64,000 nucleotides of DNA from Alnus glutinosa (taxonomy: Eukaryota; Streptophyta; Magnoliopsida; Fagales; Betulaceae): positions 26,934,628 through 26,998,627 of the forward strand of contig NC_084897.1 in assembly GCF_958979055.1 (NCBI RefSeq), read 5' to 3'. Under the pieces are notes generated by a model. The model ran no database searches, was not told the origin of the DNA, and saw only the letters and a program-made list of their open reading frames with translations. Below, one piece after another: positions 52,401 to 64,000 of this stretch; the stretch's first letter is position 1, and the number at the start of each line of letters is the position of its first letter. The position numbers and the translations under genes were made by a program.

Positions 52401-55400
52401 CCGAGCCATTCAGTTATTCAGATTTGACAAAGTTATCAAATTACAGATTAAGTGCCACTTAGCATAACAAAATGTAGACTTGCACCAATTTGTTTTGAAC
52501 ACCAAATTAGCCAACATAAAACGTAACAACTAACAAGAAGGAATTACGTGGAGCATCTCAACCAAATATGTTGACACAATTCTGTTTGGCTGCATGTACT
52601 ATACAGTCTATATTGGGGATGCAGGATAAATATCTGGGAATTCTTGCTTGGTTTTGGATATTTGGGTCATTTCAGCTATTTTTTTTCCCCATTTCTGTCA
52701 TGACTAGTTATGGCTACATACCAGAAAGGATCACTAGATTGGTTTGAACTTTGAACCTATGAGAAGAGTGCCACTAACAAGATCGATTAGTATAGCTATG
52801 GTCCCATTCATCTATAATTGCTTTAAACTAAAACCAACAATGTCCTATATAGTGGCTTGGAATTACGTAAAGTGGTTCACCTTCTGATTATTGGATATAT
52901 GGTTTCTGGCTCCACTAACAGTAAATCGAGAGAGCAAGGCTCAAAGGCACAAATTGGCCCAAAAGAGTTCTTTATGCCATCTGAAAATATAATGTACCTT
53001 TTACACACCTGTGCCTCCATAATAAACTTATAGTTGTCATGACCATGTTGAATACTAGATTAACCATATATTCAATTATATGTAATGGTTTTTTCAAATT
53101 TTCTTTGCACAGATTCGCGGCTGGAAGGAGTGGGAGCGGGAGACCACATCCCATGACTATGAGTTTTCCAATGGTATGTCCAAATAACCAATGATGTGGA
53201 GAAAGCTTGTCTTTTTATGTTATAGCTTGAAAGTTGCAGTTCCTTACTCTTGAACATGACACTCCCAATTTCATCTCTCAATAGTTGACATATGTGCCTT
53301 TTGGAAGTTAATCTTGGATGTCTTTTTTATGTGCAGATCCTTCAAGATTCAGGCTCGCTCATGAGACATCATTTGTTAGAGCTCACACCAGTTTCTGGAC
53401 AAGGATCCCATTCTTCTTTTATGTTGTAAGAAATATGTCTCACTAACTTGCACATCTTGATTTTTGTTTTGTCATTTACATTATTATGCTATAAGCTGGA
53501 GATATAATTGACCTGATAATAAGGAATGTAACTTTTCAACTGCGAGCGCAATAGTTGTGTTTATCACAAGATGAGCGTAACCAATAGTAAGATGGATGAG
53601 CAACAATTTTGGAAGACTAATATTATAAATGACTGGATTTGTGAGGGGTAAGGGGTGGCATCAAGGAAAGTGAGATAATATGGGTTAGGTGATTTAGTCA
53701 TGTGCTATGAAGATTAGTTATAGACCAATAAGAGGGAATGATGGGATGTGGTTGTAGTTGGAGTTGAAGGAATTTACAAGGACTTGGGGCCATTTGACTT
53801 ACACCATAGATCTGGCTTGCAACAGTTAGACTAGAATCACAAAGAAGCTTGTAACCGCTTAGATTACGCTGTAGGATGCTTACAATTTTATAGTTATTAT
53901 CATGTTTTATCTATTTTAGATTGACACTGAACTTCTTAAAATATTATCTTTTGCAGGGATGCTTCTTTCGACAATTTTTTAGGTCTGTTAGTAAGTCTGA
54001 CTACTTAACCTTGCGCAATGGGTTCATCACTGTGAGTCTCTGTTTCATAATTTTGTAGTCCTAGTCAAACATGCGACCATTTTATGACATTGCTTCATCT
54101 ACAGGTCCATTTAGCTCCTGGAAGTAAATTTAACTTCCAAAAGTATATCAAAAGATCATTAGAGGATGACTTCAAGGTAATCGTTGGAGTAAGGTAACGG
54201 TCACTCGATTTAATATCTCTTTTCGTTTCATTATAACTGCAGCTTCTGTAGCCAACCCCCTATAATCAATTTGGAGTATATGAGTTTATTGACTTTTTGT
54301 TCTTGATGTTGTTGGCAGTCCTGTATTGTGGGCATCATTCGTGATTTATTTGCTATTGAATGTTAATGGTAAGAAACTTGTTTTCTTGGAAGTTCATTTT
54401 GGAGTAAATTCTGCACATTCAAGTAAAAGTTTATTAACTTCGTCAAAATATGTCCTTTTCAGGATGGCAGGCATTGTTTTGGGCGTCCTTAATGCCTGTG
54501 ATTGTGAGAAATCTTTTTCTGTAGCAGCGAGATTTCCAAATTGTTGGAAAATGAAAAATTCTAACCTTGTAATTGATTGCAGATAATCTTGGCTGTTGGA
54601 ACAGAACTTCAAGCCATTTTAACGAAGATGGCTCTTGATATCTCTGAAAGGCATGCAGTGGTCCAAGGGATTCCACTTGTGCAAGGCTCAGACAAATACT
54701 TTTGGTTTGGTTGGCCTCAGTTAGTTCTTCATCTTATCCATTTTGCTCTGTTTCAGGTACCCAATAGCCACGTTTATTGCAGATTCTAGATGTAAAAGTG
54801 CCTACCACTTAGATAAAATGGGTACCATAAAATTTGTTGGAGTTAAAGATTGTTTTTCGTACACTTGTTGATGGTAGAGGAAATTCTGACTTGCTGCAAA
54901 CTTGTGAGGTTTCGGTTATGGCATAGAAGTTTTACTGTAAAGATATCTTAGTTGTTCTTGTGGTTAGAATGATCTGATTAGTGTCAATGTTAAGACAATT
55001 AAAGAGGAAATATTTGGACATTAAATTTCTTTAGTTTAGAGATCAATCAATTGAGATTGTAATGAATAAAAGCAAAAATGCCTTTGGCTGGAATTAATGA
55101 TTAAGATGGATATATTAGATCTTATGCTTTCTAAATGCAAATTATGTCTTTAGGTGAAGAGACAGCAAATTATCATCTTAAATCTTTATCAAACTTTGAT
55201 ACATGATGTTAGTGCTTTTTGGTAAGAGTAATTAAAAATACTCAACTCCCATCCCGCTGGGCTGACGTGACAGTGCCCTTCAGTCATTGGATCGGTCTTT
55301 ATTAACACACACACACACACAAACAAAAAAAGTGCCTATCAACTTAGTGGGATGCGAGTTGAGTTTTAAAAAAATTTCTAATGGCAATCTAATGCTAGTA

Positions 55401-56683
55401 CCTTTTCTCATATCAAATTCTCAATCAAACCCCGCACAATTAGCAATTTTTATGGTTTTATGTTTTTGTCTTCTAAATTGTCTTTCATGTATGTAACTCT
55501 TCTGATGAGTTTTCTGTTACATGCAGAATGCATTCCAAATAACATATTTCTTGTGGATATGGGTAATGAAGGCTCTTCACTTAACTTTGCTAACAGTGAT
55601 TGATTGTTCTTTCTTTTTCTTTTTTCTTGCTGATTTATTTCTCTTTCCTATCAGCTGTGTCCCCCATTGCTAACATTCTAGTTTGGAATTGCAAATTTCT
55701 TTCTGTGCAGTACTCGTTTGGGCTGACTTCTTGCTTCCACGATAATTTGAAGCTTGCTATTATAAAACTTTGTTTAGGGTAGGCCTTTAAATCATCTTTT
55801 TCCCTTGCAATGGAAATCGCCACATGAGAAATAGATCTTCTTGCTTTGCTACAGAAGTATATTTGCTTGAAAGAAGCATTAGGTTGTAAACGTCACATAA
55901 AGCCTGCTCAAATGGCTGCTCAAGTCAAGAAGTAAATAAGTAAACACATCAACATTATAAATCAATAAGATAGAAGCCATGAGCATATTACCTTGAACTG
56001 ATGTGGTGAATCTTTACTCTACCTTGGATTGATGGGTTGAATTTTTCATACATTTCATAGGGTTGCCGTCCTATGCATCTGCAGCTACGTAACACTTCCG
56101 CTATATGCCCTTGTTACTCAGGTATCTCCACTAATTCTATGAGACTAATGTAATCTGTAGAAGGCTTCCAATTCTCAAGCAGTTTATTTTATCCCACTCA
56201 TGCTTTCAGCAGCCAACCAACCTTCTCAGTAATTACTGAATGAAGCACTTATATCAGTAATTTTCTTGGTGGTGACTGCAGATGGGTTCATCCATGAAGA
56301 AATCCATTTTTGACGAACAAACATCCAAGGCCCTTAAGAAGTGGCACATGGCTGTTAAAAAGAAACGTGGGGGCCGGGGAGGAAAATCCCCTACTATAAC
56401 ACTAGGGGGCAGCCCTGCCTTATCAACGGTGCACTCCTCTGGACACACATTGCACCGCTTCAAAACTACTGGTCACTCAACCCGCGGGTTCGCCTACGAC
56501 GATAACGAGACCTCTGATTTTGAAGATGGTTCTTTGTCTCCCATCTCATCTACAACCAACTTGATTGTAAGAGAAGATGATGATGAGCAACAAACTGAGA
56601 TCAATGAACCTCACTATGAAGAAGAAACCAGAAATGAAGATGACTTCTCATTCGATAAACCTGCACCACTAAAAGAACCGTGA
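49454..56683 (+). CDS. MLO4: MLO4/MLO11-like seven-transmembrane protein, gene 2
   Basis: Second MLO protein. Exons: 49454-49639, 50382-50439, 50629-50825, 51629-51745, 53113-53173, 53337-53425, 53957-54031, 54105-54193, 54319-54368, 54463-54503, 54583-54756, 55527-55562, 55711-55778, 56061-56121, 56282-56683; total 1704 nt, 567 residues. It starts with a short hydrophobic signal-like segment before the first helix, as in MLO4 and MLO11. Clade I signatures: [41 protein letters not shown] and W-F-G-W-P. The calmodulin-binding helix contains Trp455, and an acidic tail follows. Arabidopsis MLO4 and MLO11 act in root touch and coiling responses; transferring that role here is inference. All introns are GT-AG. 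Compared with gene 1 it has one extra intron, splitting the 129-nt exon into 68 and 61 nt. Intron 3 carries a long hairpin. Confidence 0.93.
50927..51043. repeat. Near-perfect 53-bp-stem hairpin (foldback MITE)
   Basis: Bases 50927-50979 pair with 50991-51043 with only one G-T mismatch, leaving an 11-base loop. The arm begins GTACATCACATGTACAACAA and ends near CACATGGGGTGGGCCC. TA microsatellites flank both sides (about 50899-50914 and 51059-51077), suggesting insertion into TA-rich DNA. It lies in intron 3 of MLO gene 2, on the transcribed strand. Confidence 0.9.
51746..53112. other. MLO gene 2 intron 4 with retroelement remnant
   Basis: A 1.37-kb intron containing, at about 52080-52290 on the minus strand, a segment matching the LTR-like remnant at 26771-26960. 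Nothing else was recognised. Confidence 0.5.
52080..52290 (-). repeat. LTR-like remnant, second copy
   Basis: Reverse complement reads GGATGGGTTTCTTGGGTTTG, then GCTGTCCCAAACTGGTTTTA and CTTTTAAAGAGTTC, and continues through TAATTTTGGTGACATTG. It aligns with the plus strand at 26771-26960. The flanking DNA to about 52560 may belong to the same insertion. Confidence 0.45.
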
Positions 56684-58614
56684 TGCCTGTGTTGACAGTT
56701 ATTATCCAAAATTAATATCAATATTTGTTACATGTATTGTGAAAAAAAATAATAATAATATTGTAGTCATTGGAATCCAGCCAGCTATAAATAGAGAAGC
56801 ATTTTTGTACATTTACAGGCTTGTTCATAAAGTTACTAGCAATTAAAACAACATTTTGACTTTGTTCTAGCTTGCCTGAATTTATCTTAATAGTAAGTTC
56901 AAGATTGCCAAATCTTCTCCTTCTTCCTTACATCACATGTTGCTTACATTTCATTACATGTTTGGTTTGTTCAGTTTTGCCGTGTTGAGCATTTTCTCTT
57001 TTTGTGTTTCTTTGCTTTTTCTTCGTTTTTTTTCTCCGAATGTGGCGTTCACATGTTGATTAGTCTGTCTCCAGTTTATTCCTTTTTCCTTTTTTTCTCT
57101 TCGCTAATCAGGTAAGAAACTGGAGACAGACCAAGACTAAGGGGCGTTCGGTACAGAATTAGATGAATATTAAGAGAAAGATTGAGGTTGTTCTTTAGGA
57201 AAGGTTGACCATATTGGAACATAATAGTTGCATGGACCGGCTTATGCAATTGCTCTGGACAGACAATTGTTTTTCACGGGCGCGAAATAGATCTCAAACT
57301 GTTTGAACAGACAATTTGTTTTTCACGTGCCCGAATAAATCTCAGACTGTTTGAACATTTATTTGGAGATGTGAGTTTCATTAGGGCTTCTCTCAATTGC
57401 AGTGAGGCAGATTTAATATGGGTCGAGAATTGTAACTAATCCCGATTGCAGTTGCAGTTGCATGACCCCCGCAATCGGATAGACAACTTAGAAATGCTCC
57501 CAATGAAATCCCACGTGTCCCAACATTTCTCAGATTGCCTGAACAGTAACTCAAAAAGATAAACTTCATTAGGGAAATCTACAATGAATTACTGCAATCC
57601 AGGTGGTTAATTGGTATTCATAGTTGCATATCCGATAAAGATAGTTGTGATTGATTGACAGGGTGCCCAAAAGAAGAAAAGGCCCAAAGCTACCAGACAG
57701 ACAGTTGCACAAGTTGAAAATAAGGCTCCCTGGGTGAGTGGACAAAAGGCTTTTGAAAGACGTAACCTGCCATCCAGGTTGTCAGTACCTCCCACATACT
57801 CGTTTTTTTTTGTTTGTTTGTTTGGAAAATTGGAAGACAACGGAGAATATCGAGTTAATAAATGGGGATAAGGCTTGAATGTATTTTGTTTTGGGTTCCC
57901 TTCCAGGCCTTCCATCCCCAAGCGAAAACAAAAACATCATCAATGGGGTGCCGCATGTTTAGGCAACTACTGGGCCACCTCATTGCCCATTGGCATGGAT
58001 GTTCATCAACTCTCCATCAGACCTGTCCTCCTTTAAGATAAGACCATTGCATTGCTAATTTGCTAGGTGTCGTTTTAAACAATAATGACATAACGCTCCA
58101 CAATTCTTTATATTATCCTCTCCTGCTTGATGCAAGGATGCTACTGCACACCACTCCTTTTCAATGAAATAACTCAATAAATGGTTAAAAATAGTTCAAA
58201 TTAATGAAATAACAAGGCAAGAATTATTTTTCCTGTAAATATTAAATAATTTCTTTTAATAATACTAACTATCTATCTTCACGTACAGTGTTGTTTAATT
58301 TTTCTGGCATGAGTTTGGATAACTTACTTGGAAATATCTTTAATTGAACCTTTTGGTTTGGGGTTCATCTTTCAAACAAAAAGAGAGAGAGAGAGAGAGA
58401 GAGAAGATAAAACTCCTGATCTCCAAGGCCAACAAATCCTTCCCTGTAATGAACCTAAAATCTAGTATAATAAAGGAGGAAAAAAGAATCAGCTCCAAGT
58501 AAGTAAACAGTAGAAAGAGAAATCCCAAAGAGGCCAAGAGTATTAAAATACCAATTCATACCGAAAATATGAATCTGTATTTGTATGGAGATGAAGACTA
58601 GAGAGTAATTAGCA

Positions 58615-58653
<39 letters not shown>

Positions 58654-58692
58654 CACCCAAATTTGCTCTGTTATAACTTATTTGTCCTCTTC
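56684..58692. other. Intergenic region, MLO gene 2 to ATL gene
   Basis: About 2 kb with the MLO 3' UTR and the ATL promoter. It contains a small tandem duplication (about 57258-57365), a GA repeat (58382-58403) and a long A tract (58617-58652). A 104-codon minus frame (57607-57921) has no motif I recognise. Confidence 0.55.
57258..57365. repeat. Short tandem duplication of about 51 bp
   Basis: The segment GACAGACAATTGTTTTTCAC, followed by GGGCGCGAAATAGATCTCAAACTGTTTGAA, is repeated immediately as ACAGACAATTTGTTTTTCAC, followed by GTGCCCGAATAAATCTCAGACTGTTTGAA. Confidence 0.8.
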
Positions 58693-58700
58693 TATAAAAA
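58693..58700 (+). promoter_or_regulatory. TATA box of the ATL gene
   Basis: TATAAAAA sits about 370 bp before the ATL start codon, just after the long A tract and before CT-rich leader sequence. Position and match to the plant TATA consensus support it; the transcription start is not determined. Confidence 0.55.
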
Positions 58701-58797
58701 GAGCGCGTCGCTCCTTCCCAGACCCAGCGAGTACGACTTCTCTCTCTCTAGTCTCTATCCCTATCTGGCTATCTCCCTTTCTCCCTCCGTGTGTATC

Positions 58798-58887
58798 ATG
58801 AGTACCTTATCTTCTTGTGAGAGAGATTTTTTTTTTATTTTTTCTTTAATTTTTTGTTCACTTTTTTTGAGTTCTTCCATGGCATGA
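58798..58887 (+). promoter_or_regulatory. Upstream ORF in the ATL leader
   Basis: An ATG-TGA frame of 29 codons between the proposed TATA box and the ATL start. Its peptide is Phe- and Leu-rich because it crosses T tracts. If the leader is unspliced, ribosomes meet this ATG before the main one. Confidence 0.45.
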
Positions 58888-59063
58888 GCCGAACAGAAAC
58901 CACCCAACTCTCTGAAAGACTCAGGCACCCACCCACCCACCCACCCACATCCACTCTCTTTGTACGTATAAATACATTTACTTTCCCCATCGTTGCTTCC
59001 AAACCCAGAATCCTCACCCCACACACACTGTGACAGGGACACGCGGAAAGTGTATGAGCCACC

Positions 59064-59675
59064 ATGACTCGCTCTCTAACTCAAACTACTCTGGCAGCCA
59101 CGAACACATCCACGGTAGAGGCGGCGGAGGCTCCTCCTCCTGAGGCGGTGACAGTGGAGTCGGACTTCGTCGTCGTACTGGCCGCCCTGCTATGCGCCCT
59201 CATATGCGTGGTGGGGTTAATCGCTGTGGCCCGCTGCGCCTGGCTCCGCCGCGGCTCCGGAAGCGCCGCATCCCCCTCTCCGGCGCGGGCTCTAGCCAAC
59301 AAGGGCCTGAAGAAGAAGGTGCTCCAGTCTCTCCCAAAGTTCACCTACGGCTCGCCGGACTCGGACAACGCCAAGAACCGAAAGATGGGAGCAGCCGATT
59401 GCGCCATATGCTTGGGAGAGTTCGTGGATGGGGACGAGCTCAGGGCTTTGCCGCAGTGCGGCCACACCTTCCACGTCTCCTGCATCGACACGTGGCTTGG
59501 CTCCCACTCCTCGTGCCCCTCTTGTCGACAGATCCTGGCGGTGGGTAGGTGCCAGAAGTGCGGTCAGTTTCCGCCTCCTCAAACTCAACCTCCGGCCGAG
59601 TCGAGGGCCAGACAATATTTCACCGCCATTACCATCAATTCTAACCCGGATAATACTCCTACTTTCTTGCCTTAG
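59064..59675 (+). CDS. ATL80: RING-H2 E3 ubiquitin ligase, ATL80-like
   Basis: Membrane-anchored E3 ubiquitin ligase of the ATL family. A single exon encodes 203 residues, as expected for this mostly intronless family. One hydrophobic span lies at about residues 35-57, followed by R-C-A-W-L-R-R. A basic GLD-type region follows at 80-95 (G-L-K-K-K-V-L-Q-S-L-P). The RING-H2 finger has Cys113, Cys116, Cys132, His134, His137, Cys140, Cys151 and Cys154, with Trp144 at the conserved E2-contact position. After it comes a small Cys pair (R-C-Q-K-C-G), then the tail P-T-F-L-P seen in ATL80 and close relatives. The start context GCCACCATGA is strong. The coding region is far more GC-rich than its flanks. 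Substrates unknown; ATL80 relatives have been linked to phosphate and cold responses, which I do not claim here. Confidence 0.93.
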   Translation: MTRSLTQTTLAATNTSTVEAAEAPPPEAVTVESDFVVVLAALLCALICVVGLIAVARCAWLRRGSGSAASPSPARALANKGLKKKVLQSLPKFTYGSPDSDNAKNRKMGAADCAICLGEFVDGDELRALPQCGHTFHVSCIDTWLGSHSSCPSCRQILAVGRCQKCGQFPPPQTQPPAESRARQYFTAITINSNPDNTPTFLP

Positions 59676-62369
59676 AACAGACTACTTGGTCATCGCCGTC
59701 ATGCGTATTGTATAGAGAGTAATAATTCTTCAAGTATGTCTAGGATTTGTATATTTCTTTTTCTTTTTTTTTGGCTCAAGTTAATTGCGAGAAATATGAG
59801 AATGATAATTCCGCAGTATTTTTTGCTGCCCCAAATCTGTGTGCTCACTTTTTCATTTTCCTTTGAGCAACTGGGTATCATACTTCTGCATATGCTGTCA
59901 TGTCAGGACTCAGGACTCAGGACCAGGCCAATCCAATTTCAGCCTGGAGAATCTTTTGTGCCCCCTCTTTTTGTAATCAGTAATCACCAAAGCCAAAGCA
60001 GTATTCCTGTTTATCTGTTTACTGCTTCTCCTAGACTAGATTCGTCTTAATCGAGTTTGCATGGTTCTAAACGGACAAAAACAGAGGAAATATATTAAAA
60101 AAAATAAAAAAAATTGCGTCATATAAAAGCAATCTAATTATCTAATCTACCTGTGACCCTAAAATCAATCCAGTCTGGAATGATGAAATGGTTCTCTCTC
60201 AGTCTCTCTGTTTAGAGAGAATCTATCTTGATTCTTGGAGACGGTTCCCCCATTTGTAATGTCTCCATGATGTTCTCCCAAGTAGTCCAGGATGATGGCT
60301 TAAAAACAGAGGCATTAGCCATTAGCCATTAGCCATTAGCCATTACTCATAGGAAAGCAGAGGCAGCTCTGGTATTTTTAACCAAAGAAGAAGCATCTAT
60401 CTTTTTTCTGTCGCCTTTTTTGAAAAGATAAACAAATGTACGAGAGCATTTTGTATTATGAGCTTGTTGTAAAAGGGGTCCCTCATTTGTAACTTCAATT
60501 ATCAGGAATCCCACCTCGCAATATACAACTCTGCCAACATTACTTGGTTCTCACTAAGGATCCAAACGCAATTATACCTGGCAATAGATTCAGCCTTTAT
60601 TAAATAGTATTCTTAAACCTAATACAATCATGAATAAGGGTGATCTCTATTTAGTCAAAAAAAAAAAAAGAAACGGTGCGGATGGCCTACGAATCCCATG
60701 ACATTGTTTGTCAATTGTAATGGAAAGAAATTTAGTATGACATTCGTATAACATGTAATACAAGTAGCTAATTGCACCCGACAAGAGTACCGTATCCGTA
60801 TCCGTATCCGTATCACGTAAAAAAGAAAGAAAAAAACGAAGAAGCAATAATTCTTATCTGCTAGACATCAATATTTTATTCTTTTCTTTCCCCCCCCCCC
60901 CCCCCCCCCCCCCCCCCCGAGCATCAATCTTTATGTTTCTTGATACTCAAGCTTCTTAGAGTTATTATAAGAATATAAGGGAGCTTTTGCAAACAAAGGA
61001 AAACAAGTAGAACTTTTTGTCAAAACATAAAATCATGATAAAGACAAATAAAGTAAAAGGAGATGGGGAACAACAGAAAAAAGAAAAAGGAAGAGATGCG
61101 GTAGGCTTACGAATACCCTTCCTCATTTATCCGATCTAATAAAGTCGTCCTCCTAAATGATGAATGTGCAGACTTTATCCTACAGAGGGCATATCATCTC
61201 ATCTCCTACTTTTTCTTAGTTCAGGTGAGGGTCCACCCGCCATTAAATCCGAGGTTATCTTTCCAGGAAGTAGAGAGAGAGAGATAGAGAGAGAGAAAGA
61301 GAGAGATAGAGAGAGAGAGAGAGCCCATGTGGTTCTTCTTCCTGGTAGAAATGATTAAAAGGGCACTAGATAGTAGATAGTAGATATTTTACCTCCAAAC
61401 TTCATATTATTGTTCAGTTCAGGTCACTCTCTGCAACCACGTCAACAGGCTGAGACTCAATCAAGACCTATTTTTCGTGCTTCTTTGCCCACTTTCCCCC
61501 TACCATTGCCCACGTCCCTCTTCTCAGGCGAATATCTTGACCTGCATACTACCTTTCCCCTTGACTGGAAGGGAAAAAGTGAGTCAACTTTTAGCTACTC
61601 AACTCTTTTCTTTTATATAAAATAAAGAGAACATCAAAATATAGCATCGCACCTACTTTCGGCGTGATATGTGCAGGCAAGAATTTAAAATAAATTAAAA
61701 CATCAAAATGTAGCAATCGCACCCACCTTAAGTGTTTTATTATTGTCTTTTCTATGGCAAAAAAGAAAAAGAAAAAAAAAAGAGACTAAATTTCAGTATA
61801 TGACCAAGATATCTATTTTGGAGCTGAGCAGGAAAATGAAAACGCATTGTCCAAGGACAGGTATCCGTTTTATTGCAAGCAATCCATGAACAAAAATTCA
61901 GCAAATGCAGAGGCAATACAGGCAATGTAATTAACATGTAAAACTTGGGAAATTTTTCCTATCACTGTCAGTAGTATACATATGATAGCATTTAACCATC
62001 ATTACATAACCTCCTCCATCAGGATTAATATATAAATGCCTCTAAAAGACATCTAGTTAATCTTCCCAAGTCCCACTCATGTAGTTTATTACAATAAGCA
62101 TGTTTATAACATTTTCAATGTTCGGAAGATTTGGGTTCTAACTGATTAAGCACATCACACAAGCATATCAGATCCTGAGTAACCAAGTTATAAGGTGACA
62201 AAAGAAATCAGATAGCAAAAATCAACCCAGAAGATGAGCTTTGTATATAGAAAAGACTGCTCATGGCCTTCCCAATATCAGCACATGGATGACACCAAGA
62301 AATATATTCTGGGATGATCATCTTCAAACTGATTACACAGTCCAGCAGAGCGGTAATTCCATAAATGGA
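59676..62369. other. Intergenic region, ATL gene to p34-like gene
   Basis: About 2.7 kb between two convergent genes. Holds four ATTAGCCATT-type repeats (about 60312-60345), a TATCCG hexamer repeat (about 60791-60811), a poly-C tract (60890-60918) and GA repeats (61268-61322). The short frames look spurious. Confidence 0.6.
60890..60918. repeat. Poly-C tract
   Basis: About 29 consecutive C after a T-rich stretch. The exact length is likely unreliable. Confidence 0.85.
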
Positions 62370-64000
62370 TCAAATTTCTTCATCATCATCACTGCCACCC
62401 CCAAACATGGTAGCCATTTTCATAGCTATCTTTGCTGCCATTTCTCTCCTCCGAAAATCAGGCATCAATCTCAAGCTTTCACGCGTGTTCCCAATCTCGG
62501 ACATCAACTGCTCCAAATCCTCAAAGTCAAAAGGTGCATCCTCATCCAGCTCCGCAGGTTGCTCAGATGCATCAGGTATCACACCCTGGTCATTCTCATC
62601 CTGCAACGGGGCTGTCGATGTGGAAGGCTGCAACTTTTCTTCATCAGTTCTGGTTAAGTTCTCTAGATCATATTCCTTAACAGAAATATTCTGAGCAGCA
62701 AGCCCTGCCATATCTGGGCATGAAGTACTACCACTTGCAGAAACCCATCCTTTATCTGTGTCGTCCCATGGTTCAGCTGAGCCCGCAGAGAGGATTTCAT
62801 ACTCCAATTCATAATCAGATTCTCCCGAAGACAACTCTGGACAGAGAGGATGAAAAAAATTAGCGAGTAAAGGTTCAACCTGAGCAGAAGTATTCCTTTT
62901 TTTTTTTCTTTTTTTTTTCCCAGGTATGTAAACTCAAATATTATTTCGATTTTTTCTTTTTTTTTAAAAAAAGCACCTTCTTTTTCAGGTAAGGATGGTT
63001 CATTTATCCTATTGCCAGATTTAAGGATCATTCCAGGCCACATATGAGCAGAAAGAGCACCATAGAGACGTTCAACTCCTTGTGAATCCCCATCAACGGA
63101 TAAACCTGTCAAGAACAGCTTCTTTATTCAGGATGAACGGATTCTAATATATGCATAGACGATAGACATAGAAATATATACTTTTGTGTGTAGCTTTGTA
63201 CAGTATTTGTAGCTTACAAATATTATTTAAGCCAATTCCATCCCTCTGTATTGTGAAAATCCATCAAGTTATCTAGAAAAAGACCTCATCATGTTCTCTC
63301 TTACTCCAATTAAAAAATATACATGAAAGTCTATCTACTTCTCCTTAGACCTCTCAATCAGTAAAAAATCTATAATCACAGTATGATGTCCATGTAACAT
63401 CACAATTATGGTCCTCTTTCACATCACTTAACAGTTTCTATAAAATTAACGGCCTTAAGTATAACAAAGTAACATAATAACAACATTGCAAGGTAGTAGT
63501 TTGTCACAACCGTTATGACTGAAAGAAAAAAGTCATCGTTTCCAATTGAGTAGCAGGGTATTTCAAATACCTCAGTTATGTACATATATTTTGTAATTGT
63601 AACATGTGAAGGGAAACATCAGAAATCATAATGATTGCAAACCAGCTAGCCAATTGCAACTCAAGGTAAAGAATGTGTTTACATTTGTCGAAATCAGCAT
63701 TGGAAGCGCAAGCTTCGATAAATTCGATGTTGTGTTGAGTGCACCATTCCAAACACGACCTCCTAATCTCCCATGATGGTTCTTCATCCCCCAATAAACT
63801 ACTTCCTTCAAATTCAGATATCCCATATCCAGGAAACTCTGCATAAGGATCGGTGGAGGAGTCCTCAAGCCTGTGCAGGCGTTTTCTGTATTCAGCATGA
63901 ACTGGATGGCCTGGAAGGAGATCCACCTTGTTCCCAATGCATAACAATATCTCAAAATTTCGGATGTCAGTGCAAGCTACCCAATCCTTAAGTGCAGCCA
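62370..64000 (-). CDS. Alpha/gamma-adaptin-binding protein p34-like, 3' part
   Basis: Rab-like GTPase-fold protein whose animal relative AAGAB (p34) chaperones assembly of AP-1 and AP-2 clathrin adaptors. Exons (minus): 64000-63683 (runs off the right edge), 63105-62977, 62836-62370; phases join and give about 303 C-terminal residues. Visible: A-A-L-K-D-W-V, then L-L-C-I-G-N-K-V-D-L-L-P-G with the NKxD guanine-specificity motif. Next are E-Y-R-K-R-L-H-R-L-E-D and I-R-R-S-C-L-E-W-C-T-Q-H-N-I-E-F-I-E-A-C-A. The protein continues as G-V-E-R-L-Y-G-A-L-S-A-H-M-W-P and an acidic, Ser-rich linker. It closes with a basic helix (P-D-F-R-R-R-E-M-A-A-K) and a glycine/acidic end (G-G-G-S-D-D-D-E-E-I). 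The P-loop exon lies outside the window. Introns are GT-AG. Role in adaptor assembly is inferred from the family. Confidence 0.88.

Noticed and set aside
59081..59344. Minus-strand frames opposite the ATL gene
   Set aside because: GC-rich coding DNA leaves antisense frames open; they show no motif and the plus-strand RING-H2 frame is clear.
62365..62694. Plus-strand Ser-rich frame opposite the p34-like gene
   Set aside because: Antisense shadow of the last exon; the minus-strand frame carries the conserved protein and joins upstream exons in phase.

Overview
The window is nuclear DNA of a flowering plant, most likely a woody eudicot. I infer this from GT-AG multi-exon genes in AT-rich introns, plant-only families (MLO, PIN-LIKES, ATL RING-H2, a chloroplast inner-membrane protein), and LINE, MULE, MITE and LTR remnants. 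I cannot name the species from sequence alone.

Layout, left to right. (1) 1354-7917, minus: 5' part of an IRE1-type unfolded-protein-response sensor (signal peptide, luminal domain, membrane span, kinase N-lobe). The catalytic half of the kinase and the RNase exons are not in the window. (2) 8331-9353: a Mutator-like element with about 54-bp terminal inverted repeats and an exact 9-bp target duplication, followed at 9446-9653 by a 5'-truncated LINE with a 17-bp duplication. (3) 12227-25816, plus: a complete 24-exon DIS3/RRP44 exosome nuclease, 934 residues when spliced, with many retroelement scraps in its introns. (4) 27341-30220, minus: a complete 10-exon PIN-LIKES (PILS) carrier of 420 residues, with a probable spliced 5' leader near 32 kb. 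(5) 35604-38268, minus: a 5-exon, 167-residue chloroplast inner-membrane-type protein. (6) 40412-44820 and 49454-56683, both plus: two MLO seven-transmembrane proteins of 554 and 567 residues. They share an exon architecture but look like different MLO clades. (7) 59064-59675, plus: an intronless ATL80-like RING-H2 E3 ligase. (8) 62370-64000, minus: 3' part of an alpha/gamma-adaptin-binding p34-like GTPase gene, running off the right edge.

The genes are independent transcription units, not an operon or cluster with a shared pathway. Several act in membrane and secretory biology (IRE1 and PILS at the ER, MLO at the plasma membrane, p34 in clathrin adaptor traffic), but I see no evidence of joint regulation. 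Exon models were built by hand from frame, splice signals and family knowledge. Every complete model sums to a multiple of three.

I found no convincing new multi-gene system. The observations most worth checking are local: a 53-bp-stem hairpin inside an MLO intron, a GC-AG intron in the other MLO gene, repeated copies of a DIS3 exon end carrying a decoy splice donor, and upstream ORFs in the PILS and ATL leaders.
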